Positions 29,373 to 38,475 are shown, counted from the stretch's first letter. The stretch is 64,000 nucleotides of DNA from Micromonospora olivasterospora (GCF_007830265.1 NZ_VLKE01000001.1:3038001-3102000), one strand, 5' to 3'. Notes: generated by a model from the letters alone, not told the origin. Program-made: numbers and translations.

Positions 29373-30905
29373 ATGTCCAACTTCCCGTTCCTCTCGGTGC
29401 TGACCGTGGCGCCGCTGGTCGGCGCGCTGGTCGTGGCCGTCCTGCCGCGCCGCCGGCCGGACCTGGCCAAGCTGGTCGCCCTCGGGTGGTCGCTGCTGGT
29501 GCTGGCCCTGTCGGTGGTCATGTGGATCGCGTTCGAGGCCGGCGGTGACCGGCTCCAGTTCCGCGAGTCGTACACCTGGATCCCGCAGTGGGACGCCCGG
29601 TTCACCTTCGCCGCGGACGGCATCGCGCTGGTGATGCTGATGCTGATCGCGGTGCTGGTGCCGCTGGTGATCCTGGCGTCCTGGCACGACGCCGAGTCGT
29701 CGAAGCGCTCGGTGCCGGTCTACTTCGCCCTGCTGCTCGTCCTCGAGTGCACGATGATCGGCGTCTTCGCCGCCGCCGACGTCTTCCTGTTCTACGTGTT
29801 CTTCGAGGTCATGCTGGTGCCGATGTACTTCCTCATCGGCAGCTACGGCGGCCACCAGCGGCAGTACGCGGCCGTGAAGTTCTTCCTCTACTCGCTGGTC
29901 GGCGGGCTGTTCATGCTCGCCGCGGTGATCGGCCTGTGGGTGGTCGGCGGGCACACGTTCGACTGGCAGGCGCTGACCCAGGCGGAGATCTCCACCGACA
30001 CCGCGCGCTGGCTGTTCCTCGGGTTCTTCGTCGCGTTCGCGATCAAGGCGCCGTTCTTCCCGTTCCACACCTGGCTGCCGGACGCCGGTGGCGCGGCCCC
30101 GGCCGGTGCCGCCGCGCTGCTCGTCGGCGTGCTGGACAAGGTCGGCACCTTCGGCCTCCTGCGGTACTGCCTACCGCTGTTCCCGGAGGCGTCGAAGTGG
30201 TTCGCGCCGTGGGCGCTGGCGCTCGGCGTGATCGGCATCATCTACGCCGCCCTGCTGGCCGTCGGCCAGAACGACCTCAGGCGGCTGGTGTCGTACACGT
30301 CGATCGCGCACTTCGGCTTCATCGGGGTCGGCATCTTCGCCTTCACCACGCAGGCCGGCACCGGCGCGGTGCTGTACATGCTCAACCACGGACTCGCCAC
30401 CGGCCTGCTCTTCCTGGTGGTGGGGATGCTGGTGGCCCGGCGCGGCTCGGCCCTGATCAGCGACTTCGGCGGCGCCGGCAAGCTGGTCCCGCTGCTGGCC
30501 GGGGTGCTGTTCTTCGCCGGTCTGGCCTCGCTGGCGCTGCCCGGCACCGCGCCGTTCGTCTCCGAGTTCCTGGTGCTGATCGGCACCTTCACGGTGAACA
30601 AGCCGGTCGCGGTGATCTCGACCCTCGGCATCATCCTCGCCGCCGCGTACGTGCTGTGGATGGTGCAGCGCACCACGCAGGGCACCCTCAACCCGGCCCT
30701 GGCCGAGGTCGAGCCGATGCGCCGTGACCTGAACCTGCGCGAGAAGATCGTGGTCGCCCCGCTGATCGCGCTGATCGTGCTGCTCGGCTTCTACCCCAAG
30801 CCGGTCACCGATGTCATCAACCCCGCCGTCCAGGCGACCATGCAGGACGTCGGGAAGTCCGATCCCGCCCCTGAGGTCGGCAGCGTCCAGGAGGCCGCAA
30901 AGTGA
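29373..30905 (+). CDS. nuoM: NADH-quinone oxidoreductase subunit M
   Basis: A 510-residue antiporter-like proton-pumping subunit with about 14 transmembrane segments. The conserved FYVFFEVMLVPMYFLIGSYGG carries the pumping glutamate, and PFHTWLPDAGGAAPAGAAALL the broken-helix region. ATG 29373 has ACGGAGG. The 64-bp gap after nuoL ends in CGCAGTGACGACGGAGG, which faintly resembles the end of the intergenic repeat. The stop overlaps nuoN. Confidence 0.96.
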   Translation: MSNFPFLSVLTVAPLVGALVVAVLPRRRPDLAKLVALGWSLLVLALSVVMWIAFEAGGDRLQFRESYTWIPQWDARFTFAADGIALVMLMLIAVLVPLVILASWHDAESSKRSVPVYFALLLVLECTMIGVFAAADVFLFYVFFEVMLVPMYFLIGSYGGHQRQYAAVKFFLYSLVGGLFMLAAVIGLWVVGGHTFDWQALTQAEISTDTARWLFLGFFVAFAIKAPFFPFHTWLPDAGGAAPAGAAALLVGVLDKVGTFGLLRYCLPLFPEASKWFAPWALALGVIGIIYAALLAVGQNDLRRLVSYTSIAHFGFIGVGIFAFTTQAGTGAVLYMLNHGLATGLLFLVVGMLVARRGSALISDFGGAGKLVPLLAGVLFFAGLASLALPGTAPFVSEFLVLIGTFTVNKPVAVISTLGIILAAAYVLWMVQRTTQGTLNPALAEVEPMRRDLNLREKIVVAPLIALIVLLGFYPKPVTDVINPAVQATMQDVGKSDPAPEVGSVQEAAK

Positions 30906-32455
30906 CCGAGCTCAAGTTGCCGTCGATCGACTACGCGGCGCTCGCTCCGATCCTGATCATGCTGGGCGCCGCCCTCCTCGGCGTACTGGTCGAGGCCTTC
31001 GTGCCCCGGCGGCACCGGCACTGGGCACAGCTGTCCCTGGCGTTGCTGGCGGTGCTCGCGGCGCTGGTGATGGTGATCCGTAACGCCGACGACCGGCTGC
31101 TCACCGCTGGCGGGGCGATCGCGGTGGACGGGCCCACGCTGTTCCTCCAGGGCGCGATCCTGCTCCTCGCCGTGGTGGCGCTGCTGCTGATGGGCGAGCG
31201 GGCGGTGGAGCGGGGCGGCGTGTTCGTCGCCCACGCCGCCATCACCGCCGAGTCGGCCGAGGACCGGCGGCAGGCCGAGGAGGCCAGCGGGGCCACCGAG
31301 GTCTACCCGCTGACCACCTTCGCCATCGGCGGCATGCTGATCTTCGTGGCGGCGAACGACCTGCTGACCATGTTCATCGCCCTCGAGGTCTTCTCGCTGC
31401 CGCTGTACCTGCTCTGCGCGCTGGCCCGCCGCCGGCGGCTGCTGAGCCAGGAGGCGGCGATGAAGTACTTCATGCTCGGCGCGTACGCCTCGGCCTTCTT
31501 CCTCTTCGGCGTGGCCCTGGTGTACGGCTTCACCTCCGGCATGCCGGGCCGGTCGGCCGGGGTGGACTTCGCCACCGTGCACGCGGCGGTGACCGAGTCC
31601 CCGTCCAGCGAGGTGCTGCTCTTCGCCGGCATGGCGCTGCTCGCCATCGGTTTGTTGTTCAAGGCCGCCGCCGCGCCGTTCCACGTCTGGACGCCGGACG
31701 TCTACCAGGGCGCCCCGACGCCCGTCACCGGCTTCATGGCGGCCTGCACGAAGGTCGCCGCGTTCGGGGCCCTGCTGCGGGTGTTCCACGTGGCGTTCGC
31801 CGGGGCGGCGTGGGACTTCACCCCGGTCCTCGGCGCGGTCGCGGTGCTGACGATGCTGGTCGGCGCGGTGCTCGCGGTGACCCAGACCGACATCAAGCGG
31901 CTGCTGGCGTACTCGTCCATCGCGAACGCCGGGTACCTGCTGGTCGGCGTGCTCGCGCCGAGCAAGGACGGGCTCTCCGGCACGATGTTCTACCTGGTCG
32001 CGTACGGCTTCTCGGTGCTCGCCGCGTTTGCGGTGGTGACCCTGGTCCGCGACGCGGACGGGGAGGCCACCCACCTGTCCCGCTGGGCCGGGCTGGGCCG
32101 GCGCTCGCCGTTCTTCGCCGGGATCTTCACCTTCATCCTGCTGGCCTTCGCCGGCATCCCGCTGACCAGCGGGTTCATGAGCAAGTTCGCCGTCTTCGCC
32201 CCGGCCCTGGCCGCCGACCAGGCGTGGCTGGTGGTGGCGGGCGTGCTGACCAGCATGGTGCTGGCGTTCCCGTACCTGCGGGTCGTGGTGATGATGTGGC
32301 TCTCGGAGCCGGGCGAGTCCACCCCCACGGTCACCGTGCCAGGCGGGCTCACCTCGGCGGCCCTGATGATCGGCGTGCTGGCCACGCTGGTCCTGGGCGT
32401 CGTCCCGGGCCCGCTGCTCGATCTGGCCAACGGTGCCGCCGAATTCGTCCGGTGA
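30902..32455 (+). CDS. nuoN: NADH-quinone oxidoreductase subunit N
   Basis: A 517-residue antiporter-like subunit, the last of the complex I operon. FIALEVFSLPLYLLCAL carries the key glutamate, and PFHVWTPDVYQGAPTPVTGFMAACTKVAAF the family signature. GTG 30902 overlaps nuoM by 4 bases. A strong hairpin follows 15 bp after the stop. Confidence 0.96.
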   Translation: MTELKLPSIDYAALAPILIMLGAALLGVLVEAFVPRRHRHWAQLSLALLAVLAALVMVIRNADDRLLTAGGAIAVDGPTLFLQGAILLLAVVALLLMGERAVERGGVFVAHAAITAESAEDRRQAEEASGATEVYPLTTFAIGGMLIFVAANDLLTMFIALEVFSLPLYLLCALARRRRLLSQEAAMKYFMLGAYASAFFLFGVALVYGFTSGMPGRSAGVDFATVHAAVTESPSSEVLLFAGMALLAIGLLFKAAAAPFHVWTPDVYQGAPTPVTGFMAACTKVAAFGALLRVFHVAFAGAAWDFTPVLGAVAVLTMLVGAVLAVTQTDIKRLLAYSSIANAGYLLVGVLAPSKDGLSGTMFYLVAYGFSVLAAFAVVTLVRDADGEATHLSRWAGLGRRSPFFAGIFTFILLAFAGIPLTSGFMSKFAVFAPALAADQAWLVVAGVLTSMVLAFPYLRVVVMMWLSEPGESTPTVTVPGGLTSAALMIGVLATLVLGVVPGPLLDLANGAAEFVR

Positions 32456-32469
32456 CAGACCCTCCCCGA

Positions 32470-32507
32470 CGACGGGGCCGGTGCGCGGTAGCGCGCCGGC
32501 CCCGTCG
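32470..32507 (+). terminator. nuo operon terminator hairpin
   Basis: A 17-bp stem pairs at 16 of 17 positions (CGACGGGGCCGGTGCGC with GCGCGCCGGCCCCGTCG) around a GGTA loop. There is no U-tract. Placement directly after nuoN makes termination the natural reading. Confidence 0.75.
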
Positions 32508-32545
32508 CCGTATCCCCCATCAGGGGCAGGTCGAACGGGTGTGGC

Positions 32546-33625
32546 ATGGTGGATAGCGTGGTGATTCCGGCTGGCGAGCGTTCAGGTGTCACCGGCTCCG
32601 CTCGGCGGAGTCCGGTCAGCACCGGTCAGTTCGGCGCGCTCGGCCTCTATTTGGCCGATCCCGGCGTCGAGGCGTCCGTGCTGGGCCTGCTGGAGTCCGT
32701 CGAGGCGGAGCTGCGGGCCGGCGTGGCGAGCGCGGACCCGTTGGTGGCCGAGGCCGCCCGGCACCTGGTGGACGCCGGCGGCAAGCGGTTCCGTCCGCTG
32801 CTGGTCGCGCTCGGTGCCCAGTTCGGCGACCCGACGAGCCCGCAGGTGGTTCCCGCCGCCGTGGTGATGGAACTCACCCACCTGGCGACGCTCTACCACG
32901 ACGACGTCATGGACGAGGCGGCCGTGCGGCGGGGCGCCCCGAGCGCCAACTCCCGCTGGACCAACTCGGTGGCGATCCTGGTCGGTGACTACCTCTTCGC
33001 CCGCGCCGCGGAGATCGCGGCCGACCTGGGCACCGATGCGGTCCGGCTCCAGGCGCGTACGTTCGCCCGCCTGGTGCACGGCCAGATCGCCGAGACGGTC
33101 GGCCCGCGCGACCAGGACCCGGTCGCCCACTACCTGAACGTGATCGCCGAGAAGACCGGCTCGCTGATCGCCACCTCGGCCCGCTTCGGCGGCATGTTCG
33201 GCGGAGCGTCCGCCGAGCGCACCGAGGCCCTGGCCCGGTACGGCGAGACCATCGGCGTCGCCTTCCAGCTCTCCGACGACCTGCTGGACATCGCGAGCGA
33301 GTCGGTGCAGTCGGGCAAGACCCCGGGCACGGACCTGCGCGAGGGCGTGCCGACCCTGCCGGTGCTCTACGCGCTCGCCGCGGACGACTCGGATGCCGCC
33401 TCGGTGCGGCTGCGGGAGATCCTGGCGACCGGCCCGCTGGTCGACGACGCCCTGCACGCCGAGGCGCTCGGCCTGCTCCGCGAGTCCCCGGCGCTGAAGC
33501 GGGCGCGGGAGACGGTCCGCAGCTACGCCGAGGACGCGCGGGAGCAGCTTGCCCCGCTGCCCGCCGGCCCGGCCCGCCGCGCTCTCGAGTCGCTCTGCGA
33601 CTACATCGCCGACCGCACGAGCTGA
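32546..33625 (+). CDS. Long-chain polyprenyl diphosphate synthase (menaquinone tail)
   Basis: A 359-residue trans-isoprenyl diphosphate synthase. The first Asp-rich motif is YHDDVMDEA (DDxxD), the second is QLSDDLLDIA, and GGKRFRPLLVAL binds the substrate. The long N-terminal region and small residues before the first motif fit synthases of long chains. Homologues next to menJ in mycobacteria (GrcC1-like) are thought to supply the menaquinone side chain, and the same neighbourhood is kept here. ATG 32546 has no good Shine-Dalgarno site, so the exact start is uncertain. Confidence 0.85.
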   Translation: MVDSVVIPAGERSGVTGSARRSPVSTGQFGALGLYLADPGVEASVLGLLESVEAELRAGVASADPLVAEAARHLVDAGGKRFRPLLVALGAQFGDPTSPQVVPAAVVMELTHLATLYHDDVMDEAAVRRGAPSANSRWTNSVAILVGDYLFARAAEIAADLGTDAVRLQARTFARLVHGQIAETVGPRDQDPVAHYLNVIAEKTGSLIATSARFGGMFGGASAERTEALARYGETIGVAFQLSDDLLDIASESVQSGKTPGTDLREGVPTLPVLYALAADDSDAASVRLREILATGPLVDDALHAEALGLLRESPALKRARETVRSYAEDAREQLAPLPAGPARRALESLCDYIADRTS

Positions 33626-33671
33626 CCCACCCCGCCACCCTTCCCGCCCCGGGACGCCAGCGCTTCTGTTC

Positions 33672-33731
33672 GGTGATCAAGAGCCTTGCGTCGGGCGTCG
33701 GCCCGAACGCGACGCAAGTCTCTTGATCGCC
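33672..33731. repeat. 60-bp intergenic inverted repeat, copy 2 (GATCAAG family)
   Basis: The left arm begins GGTGATCAAGAGCCTTGCGT and the right arm ends GTCTCTTGATCGCC; the centre GGGCGTCGGCCC is itself self-complementary. It shares arm sequence with 11938-11997. It lies between the convergent polyprenyl synthase and MFS genes and may serve as a bidirectional terminator. Confidence 0.75.
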
Positions 33732-33831
33732 GGGCGGCGCGGCGTACGGGCGGCGCGGCGTACGAGTGGGGTCGGGCGGAGCGGGGCCGGGTGGGGTCGG
33801 GTGGAGACCGGGGGCCGGGTGGGGCCCGGGG

Positions 33832-35028
33832 TTACGGGGTGCGGGTGGGGTTCGGGAGGAGGCGGGTGGCCGTCAGCATGAGCGCGGCGGCCAGGAGCAT
33901 CGCCACCGCCGCCGCCAGCCACATCGTCGGGTAGCCGAAGCCGGCGGCGGTCGCGCCGAGCGCGAGCGGGCCGAGGCAGCCGCCGGCGTACACCCCGGTC
34001 TGGGTGATCGAGGTGGCGGCGGCCGGCGCGGCCGGGTGCAGCCGGACGACCGCGAAGTTCATCAGGCCGGGCCACGCCCAGCCCAGGCCGAAGCCGAGCA
34101 GCACGCCCGCCACCAGCGGCGCCGTGCCGGACACCGCGAGCAGGACCAGGCCGGCCGCGCCGACGACGAGCATGCCGGCGATGACCGCGACGTGCCCGCC
34201 GTCGCGCCGGTCGGCGAGCCAGCCGGCGCCCACCCGGGCGAGCACGCAGACCGCGCTGCCGAGGGTCAGGGTCAGCCCGGCCAGGCCGGGCGGCAGTCCG
34301 CGGTCGGCCGCCGAGTCGACGAGGAAGGTGCCGAGGGCGTTCGCGGCGGCGGCCGCGAGGGTGGCGGCGACCCCGACCGCGACGAGGGCCCACGTGCCTC
34401 CGCCGGCCCGCTTCGCGCCGGCGGGCCGCGCGGGGCGGGCCTCCTCGCGCGGTACGGCCGGCAGCGCGGCCAGGGCGGCCGCCGCGCCCGCCAAGAAGGC
34501 CCACCGCCACCCGGCGGTCACCGCGATCGTCGGCACGGCCAGACCGGCCAGGAGCGTGGAGACGGGGATCGCCGCCTGCTTCACGCCGAACGACAGCCCC
34601 TGCCTGCGGGCCGGCACGTGTCGCACCAGCGCCGCGTTGCTGGCCAACTGGCCCAGCGCGTTGGCGGCGGCGCCGAGCGCCAGGAGGGCCACCAGCACCG
34701 GGTACGACCGGGCCAGCGCCGCCACGGCCAGCATGGACCCGGCGGAGAGCACGATGCCGGCGCGGGCCGCGACGGCCGGGCCGAGCCGCTCCACGAGGGC
34801 GCCGGACGGAACCGAGGCGAGCGCGCCGACGCCGAAGTAGACGGACACCGCCAGCCCCAGCCCGGCCGGGGACAGGCCCAGGTCGGCGCCGAGCTGCACG
34901 GCGAGACCGCCGACGAGGAACACGGGCAGGACGCAGGCGACCGTGGTGGCGACGGCGCCCGCGCCGGCGCGGACCGGCCGGCGGGCGGCGGCGGCGTGGG
35001 GCGAGGGGTACGGGGCAGTGCCGGTCAT
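33832..35028 (-). CDS. MFS transporter (CynX/NimT-like)
   Basis: A 398-residue protein with twelve hydrophobic segments and the loop GALVERLGPAVAARAG after helix 2, a variant of the MFS signature, repeated as GWLADRRDGGHVAV in the second half. The internal pattern HVPARRQGLSFGVKQAAIPVSTLLAG resembles the cyanate/nitroimidazole-type exporter group. The substrate is unknown. It is divergent from an IclR regulator 154 bp away, which may control it. A TAGGTT on the minus strand lies 12 bases before the start, so the leader would be very short. Confidence 0.8.
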   Translation of the reverse strand: MTGTAPYPSPHAAAARRPVRAGAGAVATTVACVLPVFLVGGLAVQLGADLGLSPAGLGLAVSVYFGVGALASVPSGALVERLGPAVAARAGIVLSAGSMLAVAALARSYPVLVALLALGAAANALGQLASNAALVRHVPARRQGLSFGVKQAAIPVSTLLAGLAVPTIAVTAGWRWAFLAGAAAALAALPAVPREEARPARPAGAKRAGGGTWALVAVGVAATLAAAAANALGTFLVDSAADRGLPPGLAGLTLTLGSAVCVLARVGAGWLADRRDGGHVAVIAGMLVVGAAGLVLLAVSGTAPLVAGVLLGFGLGWAWPGLMNFAVVRLHPAAPAAATSITQTGVYAGGCLGPLALGATAAGFGYPTMWLAAAVAMLLAAALMLTATRLLPNPTRTP

Positions 35029-35182
35029 GATCCCGCAAACCTACGTGAGGCCGACTCGGACAACTCATCGTGTCGCTCGGCGCACGGAACGTTTACGATG
35101 ATCTGGCACTGTCGATCCGATCAGGCATTTCGCCGGACGCCTGGATTTCATATGGTGTAAGTCCCCGGCGGCGGAGGTGGTT

Positions 35183-35968
35183 GTGCGCGACCCCTTGGCG
35201 GAACCTTCGGATCTCATCCGGAGTGTGTCCCGCGCGCTACGCGTACTCGAGGCGGTCGGTCGTGCCCCGAAGGGCCTGACCGTCAAGCAGATCGCGCGGC
35301 GCTGCGAGTTGACCGTGGCCACGACCTATCACCTGGTCCGCACCCTCGCGTACGAGGGCTACGTGATCCGGCGGGAGGACGGCACGTACATCGTGGGCCT
35401 GGAGATCGCCGACCGCTACCGCGAGCTGGTCACGGCGTTCCGGGGGCCGGCGGCGGTCGGCGAGATCCTGCGGCGGGCCGCCCTGGACACCGGCTACACC
35501 CACTACCTCGGCCGGTTCGTCGGCGGGCAGGTGGCGGTCACGGCGGTCGCCGAGGGGCACCGCTCGCCGTACCTGGAGGACCTGGTCCCGGGCTTCGACG
35601 AGGGCGCCCACGCCACCGCGCTCGGCAAGGCCCTGCTGGCCACCCTCACCCCCGACCAACGGATGCGCTACCTGCGCGAGTACGGCATGCGTCCGTTCAC
35701 CAGCGCCACCCTGACCAGCGTGGAGGCGTTCGAGGCGGACATCGCGGCCGGCGACCGGCGGGGGATGCAGATGGAGATCGGCCAGTTCCGCCAGGGCGTC
35801 GCCTGCGCCGCGGTGCTGGTCAGCCCCGACAAGGACATGGAGCGCCGGATGGTGCTGGCGTGCGCGCTGCCGGCCGGCGAGATGATGACCTCCGCCCGGG
35901 CGGTCCGGGCGAAGCTGCTCACCGTCGCCCGCGCCGTCGCCGACAGCGTCGCGGCAGCCGAGAGCTGA
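35183..35968 (+). CDS. IclR-family transcriptional regulator
   Basis: A 261-residue regulator. The N-terminal winged helix (IRSVSRALRVLEAVGRAPKGLTVKQIARRCELTVATTYHLVRTL) is followed by a GAF-like ligand domain with HATALGKALLATL and the family's QFRQGVACAAVLV. GTG 35183 has GGAGG five bases upstream; an earlier GTG at 35177 overlaps that site. It probably responds to a small aromatic or organic acid. The divergent MFS gene is the obvious candidate target. A TATGGT about 30 bases upstream may be its -10. Confidence 0.87.
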   Translation: MRDPLAEPSDLIRSVSRALRVLEAVGRAPKGLTVKQIARRCELTVATTYHLVRTLAYEGYVIRREDGTYIVGLEIADRYRELVTAFRGPAAVGEILRRAALDTGYTHYLGRFVGGQVAVTAVAEGHRSPYLEDLVPGFDEGAHATALGKALLATLTPDQRMRYLREYGMRPFTSATLTSVEAFEADIAAGDRRGMQMEIGQFRQGVACAAVLVSPDKDMERRMVLACALPAGEMMTSARAVRAKLLTVARAVADSVAAAES

Positions 35969-36120
35969 GCGCTGCCGCCGCCTCAGCGTTGAGCGACGCC
36001 GCCGTGTGGGAGTTGAGCGACGCCGCCGTGTGGGAGCCGAGTGGCGCCGCCGTGTGGGAGTTGAGCGACGCCGCCGTGTGGGAGCCGAGCGGCGCCGCCA
36101 CCCCGGAACTGAGCGACGCG
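35965..36120. repeat. 24-bp minisatellite after the IclR gene
   Basis: Six copies of a 24-bp unit (TTGAGCGACGCCGCCGTGTG plus GGAG) run from 35965 to 36108, with a partial seventh to 36120. Units alternate between TTGAGCGACGCC and CCGAGCGGCGCC variants. The first copy includes the IclR stop codon. Because 24 is a multiple of three, copy changes would not shift a frame; one frame reads LSDAAVWE / PSGAAVWE but has no ribosome site. Confidence 0.85.
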
Positions 36121-36153
36121 GGCCCCCTCCCGGGTGGGGAGGGCGCCCGCGTC
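36115..36153. terminator. Bidirectional terminator between iclR-type gene and phosphatase
   Basis: GACGCGGGCCCCCTCCC pairs with GGGAGGGCGCCCGCGTC at 16 of 17 positions around a GGGTG loop. It lies 17 bp beyond the stop of the convergent phosphatase gene and at the end of the minisatellite. Confidence 0.7.
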
Positions 36154-36169
36154 GGGCGGGGTGCCGGGG

Positions 36170-38296
36170 TCAGCTGCCGATCGGGCCGCCGTCCAGCCGC
36201 CAGGTGACCACCACGCCGGGCTTGGCGTAGTCGCCGTCCGGCCACGTCGAGGCCGGGTTCTCCACCGAGGCGCCGGTGATCTCGCCCGGGTGCTGCACGG
36301 CCACGAACACCGACCGGTTGTCGCCGGTGATGAACGGGCCGCAGGTCTCCGCGCCCACCGGAACCGTCAGGAACTGCTTCAGGTGACCCCGCTCCGGGCC
36401 CTCGACGGCGGTGGCGAAGAGGCCGTCGTTGCTGCCCAACGCGTTGCCGTCGGTGGAGATCCAGAGGTTGCCGGTGGCGTCGAAGGCGACGTTGTCCGGG
36501 CAGGAGATCGGGGAGACCCCGCTCTTGTCGTAACCGGCGAAGTGGGTCGACGGGTCGGTCGGGTCGCCGCAGACGATCGGCAGCGACCAGGCGAACGTCT
36601 CAGCGGTGTTGTCGCCCCGGTCCTCCACCAGCTCCAGGATCTGGCCGTGCTTGTTGAGGTTGCGCGGGTTGGCCTCGTCCGCCGCCGCCTTCCCAGCCTT
36701 GCCCCGGTCGGTGTTGTTGGTCAGCGCCACGTACACCTTGCCGGTGAGCTGGCTCGGCTCGACGTCCTCCGGGCGGTCCATCTTCGTCGCGCCGGCCTTG
36801 TCCGCGGCCAGCCGGGTGAAGGTGAGCACGTCCGCCGCGGTCATCCCGTCCACGTGCGACCGGTTGCCGCTGACCAGCTTGATCCAGCGGCCCCGGCCGT
36901 CGAACGCCCCGTCGGCGGGAAGCTTGCCGGAGCCGTCGATCTCGGCGTCCGAGTTGCCCGCCAACTGCGCGACGTAGAGGGTGCCGGACTCCAGCAGGGT
37001 CAGGTTGTGCTTGCGGGCCACCCACGAGTCGCCCGGCAGGAACTTCTTGTCCGAGACGAACTTGTAGAGGTAGTCGAACCGCTCGTCGTCACCCATGTAC
37101 GCCACCGCGTGGCCGTTCTTGGCGATGATGACGTTCGCGCCCTCGTGCTTGAACCGGCCCAGCGCCGTGTGCTTGCGCGGCCGGCTCTCCGGGTCGAACG
37201 GGTCGATCTCCACGACCCAGCCGAACCGGTGCGCCTCGTTCGGGTGCTGTGCCAGGTCGAACCGCTCGTCGGCGCGGTCCCACCGGCGGCTGCCGCTCGG
37301 GTACCGATCGGTGGTGCTGATGCCGTACCGGGCCAGCTTCGGCTTCAGCTCCTCCGGCACGCCGTCGCCGCCGACGAAGTACTGGTTGAAGTTCTCCTCG
37401 CCGGAGAGCACGGTGCCCCACGGGGTGACGCCGCCGGCGCAGTTGTTCAGCGTGCCGACCACCGTCCGGCCCTTGGGGTCCGCGGCGGTGCGCAGCCACG
37501 CCGAGCCGGCGGCCGGGCCGGTCAGGTCGAACTTCGTGGCCAGGGCGGTGACCCGCCGGTTGTACGGCCGACGGCCGTTGTCGACCACCCGCCACTGCCC
37601 GCTGCCGTCGACCCGCTCCAGCTCCACCACCGACATGCCGTGCGCGGCCATGGCGACCTTGAGCTGCTCGACCGAGAGCGCCTCCAGGCTGGTGAAACCG
37701 GGGAACATCAGGTCCTCGTTGGTGTACTCGTGGTTGACCACGAGCAGCGCCCGGCGGCCCCGCTTGTCCAGCGGCAGCACGCCGACGAAGTCGTTGTTGT
37801 AGCCGAACTGCTTGGCCTGCTTCGCGGCGGTCTGCCCGTGCAGGTCGAACTCCGGCGTGCCCGGCACGACCGGGTCGCCCCAGCGGATCACCACCGCGTG
37901 GTCGTAGCCGTTCGGCACCACCAGCGTGTCCAGCTTGTTCGGCGGGATCGGCTTGAAGGTCAGCGCGCCGCTGCCCACGCCGCCCTCGGGGCGGGCGAAG
38001 GCGGTGGCCTCGGGCACGACCGGGGCGGCGGGCGCCGCGGCGGCCGGGGCGGCGCCGGCCAGCGCGCCAGCGGCCGCGCCACCGAAGCCGAGCACGAGCG
38101 CGCCGACAGCACCGGCCCGGACGACGCCGCGCCGGGAGACCTCGGCGTCCACGATGTCACCGAGGTACGGGTTGTCGGTGGGGTTCGGCACCGGGTGGTC
38201 GCAGGCGTTGCCGCAGCGGTACAGGCAGGTCATGGCGTCGCGGCTGCCGTGGCGGGTGCCGCCCAGCAGGGGGAGCAGCCGGGGACGGTCGCTCAT
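36170..38296 (-). CDS. PhoX-type (DUF839) alkaline phosphatase, Tat substrate
   Basis: A 708-residue protein of the PhoX/DUF839 family, Ca/Fe-dependent phosphomonoesterases. Marks include NNCAGGVTPWGTVLSGEENFNQYF, FGWVVEIDPFDP, GRFKHEGANV and the C-terminal GDNRSVFVAVQHPGE. A twin-arginine-like signal (SRRGVVRAGAVGALVLGFGG) starts near residue 53, not at the N terminus. The preceding 50 residues contain CLYRCGNACDHPVPNPTDN, so processing or localisation may differ from a plain Tat substrate. ATG 38296 has AGGAGG. Its promoter region is shared with the divergent sigma gene; no Pho box was recognised by eye. Confidence 0.85.
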   Translation of the reverse strand: MSDRPRLLPLLGGTRHGSRDAMTCLYRCGNACDHPVPNPTDNPYLGDIVDAEVSRRGVVRAGAVGALVLGFGGAAAGALAGAAPAAAAPAAPVVPEATAFARPEGGVGSGALTFKPIPPNKLDTLVVPNGYDHAVVIRWGDPVVPGTPEFDLHGQTAAKQAKQFGYNNDFVGVLPLDKRGRRALLVVNHEYTNEDLMFPGFTSLEALSVEQLKVAMAAHGMSVVELERVDGSGQWRVVDNGRRPYNRRVTALATKFDLTGPAAGSAWLRTAADPKGRTVVGTLNNCAGGVTPWGTVLSGEENFNQYFVGGDGVPEELKPKLARYGISTTDRYPSGSRRWDRADERFDLAQHPNEAHRFGWVVEIDPFDPESRPRKHTALGRFKHEGANVIIAKNGHAVAYMGDDERFDYLYKFVSDKKFLPGDSWVARKHNLTLLESGTLYVAQLAGNSDAEIDGSGKLPADGAFDGRGRWIKLVSGNRSHVDGMTAADVLTFTRLAADKAGATKMDRPEDVEPSQLTGKVYVALTNNTDRGKAGKAAADEANPRNLNKHGQILELVEDRGDNTAETFAWSLPIVCGDPTDPSTHFAGYDKSGVSPISCPDNVAFDATGNLWISTDGNALGSNDGLFATAVEGPERGHLKQFLTVPVGAETCGPFITGDNRSVFVAVQHPGEITGASVENPASTWPDGDYAKPGVVVTWRLDGGPIGS

Positions 38297-38447
38297 CGGG
38301 GGTGCCTCCTGGAGGGTCGGTGCGGGTCGGCCCAGCCGGCCGAGCCGCGTACGTGGCGGACGCTAGGAGGAGCCGATGAGCGCGGGTCGGCCCGGACGTG
38401 AACCGCGTGTGAACAGATCCGCGGTCGCGCCGCCGCCGGGCTGCGAA

Positions 38448-38475
38448 TGAACCGATCGGCGGGCCCGCGCGTATC
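38448..38475 (+). promoter_or_regulatory. SigL-like ECF promoter of the sigma/anti-sigma operon
   Basis: TGAACC (38448-38453), 16 bases, then CGTATC (38470-38475). This matches the TGAACC / CGT pattern reported for mycobacterial SigL-type promoters and suggests that the sigma factor transcribes its own operon. Confidence 0.55.

Noticed and set aside
35860-36207. Plus-strand frame reading LSDAAVWE repeats
   Set aside because: Overlaps the end of the IclR gene in another frame and has no ribosome site; treated as a minisatellite.
38399-38415. Further TGAACC / TGTGAAC motifs between phoX-type and sigma genes
   Set aside because: No CGT at the required 15-17 base spacing on either strand.
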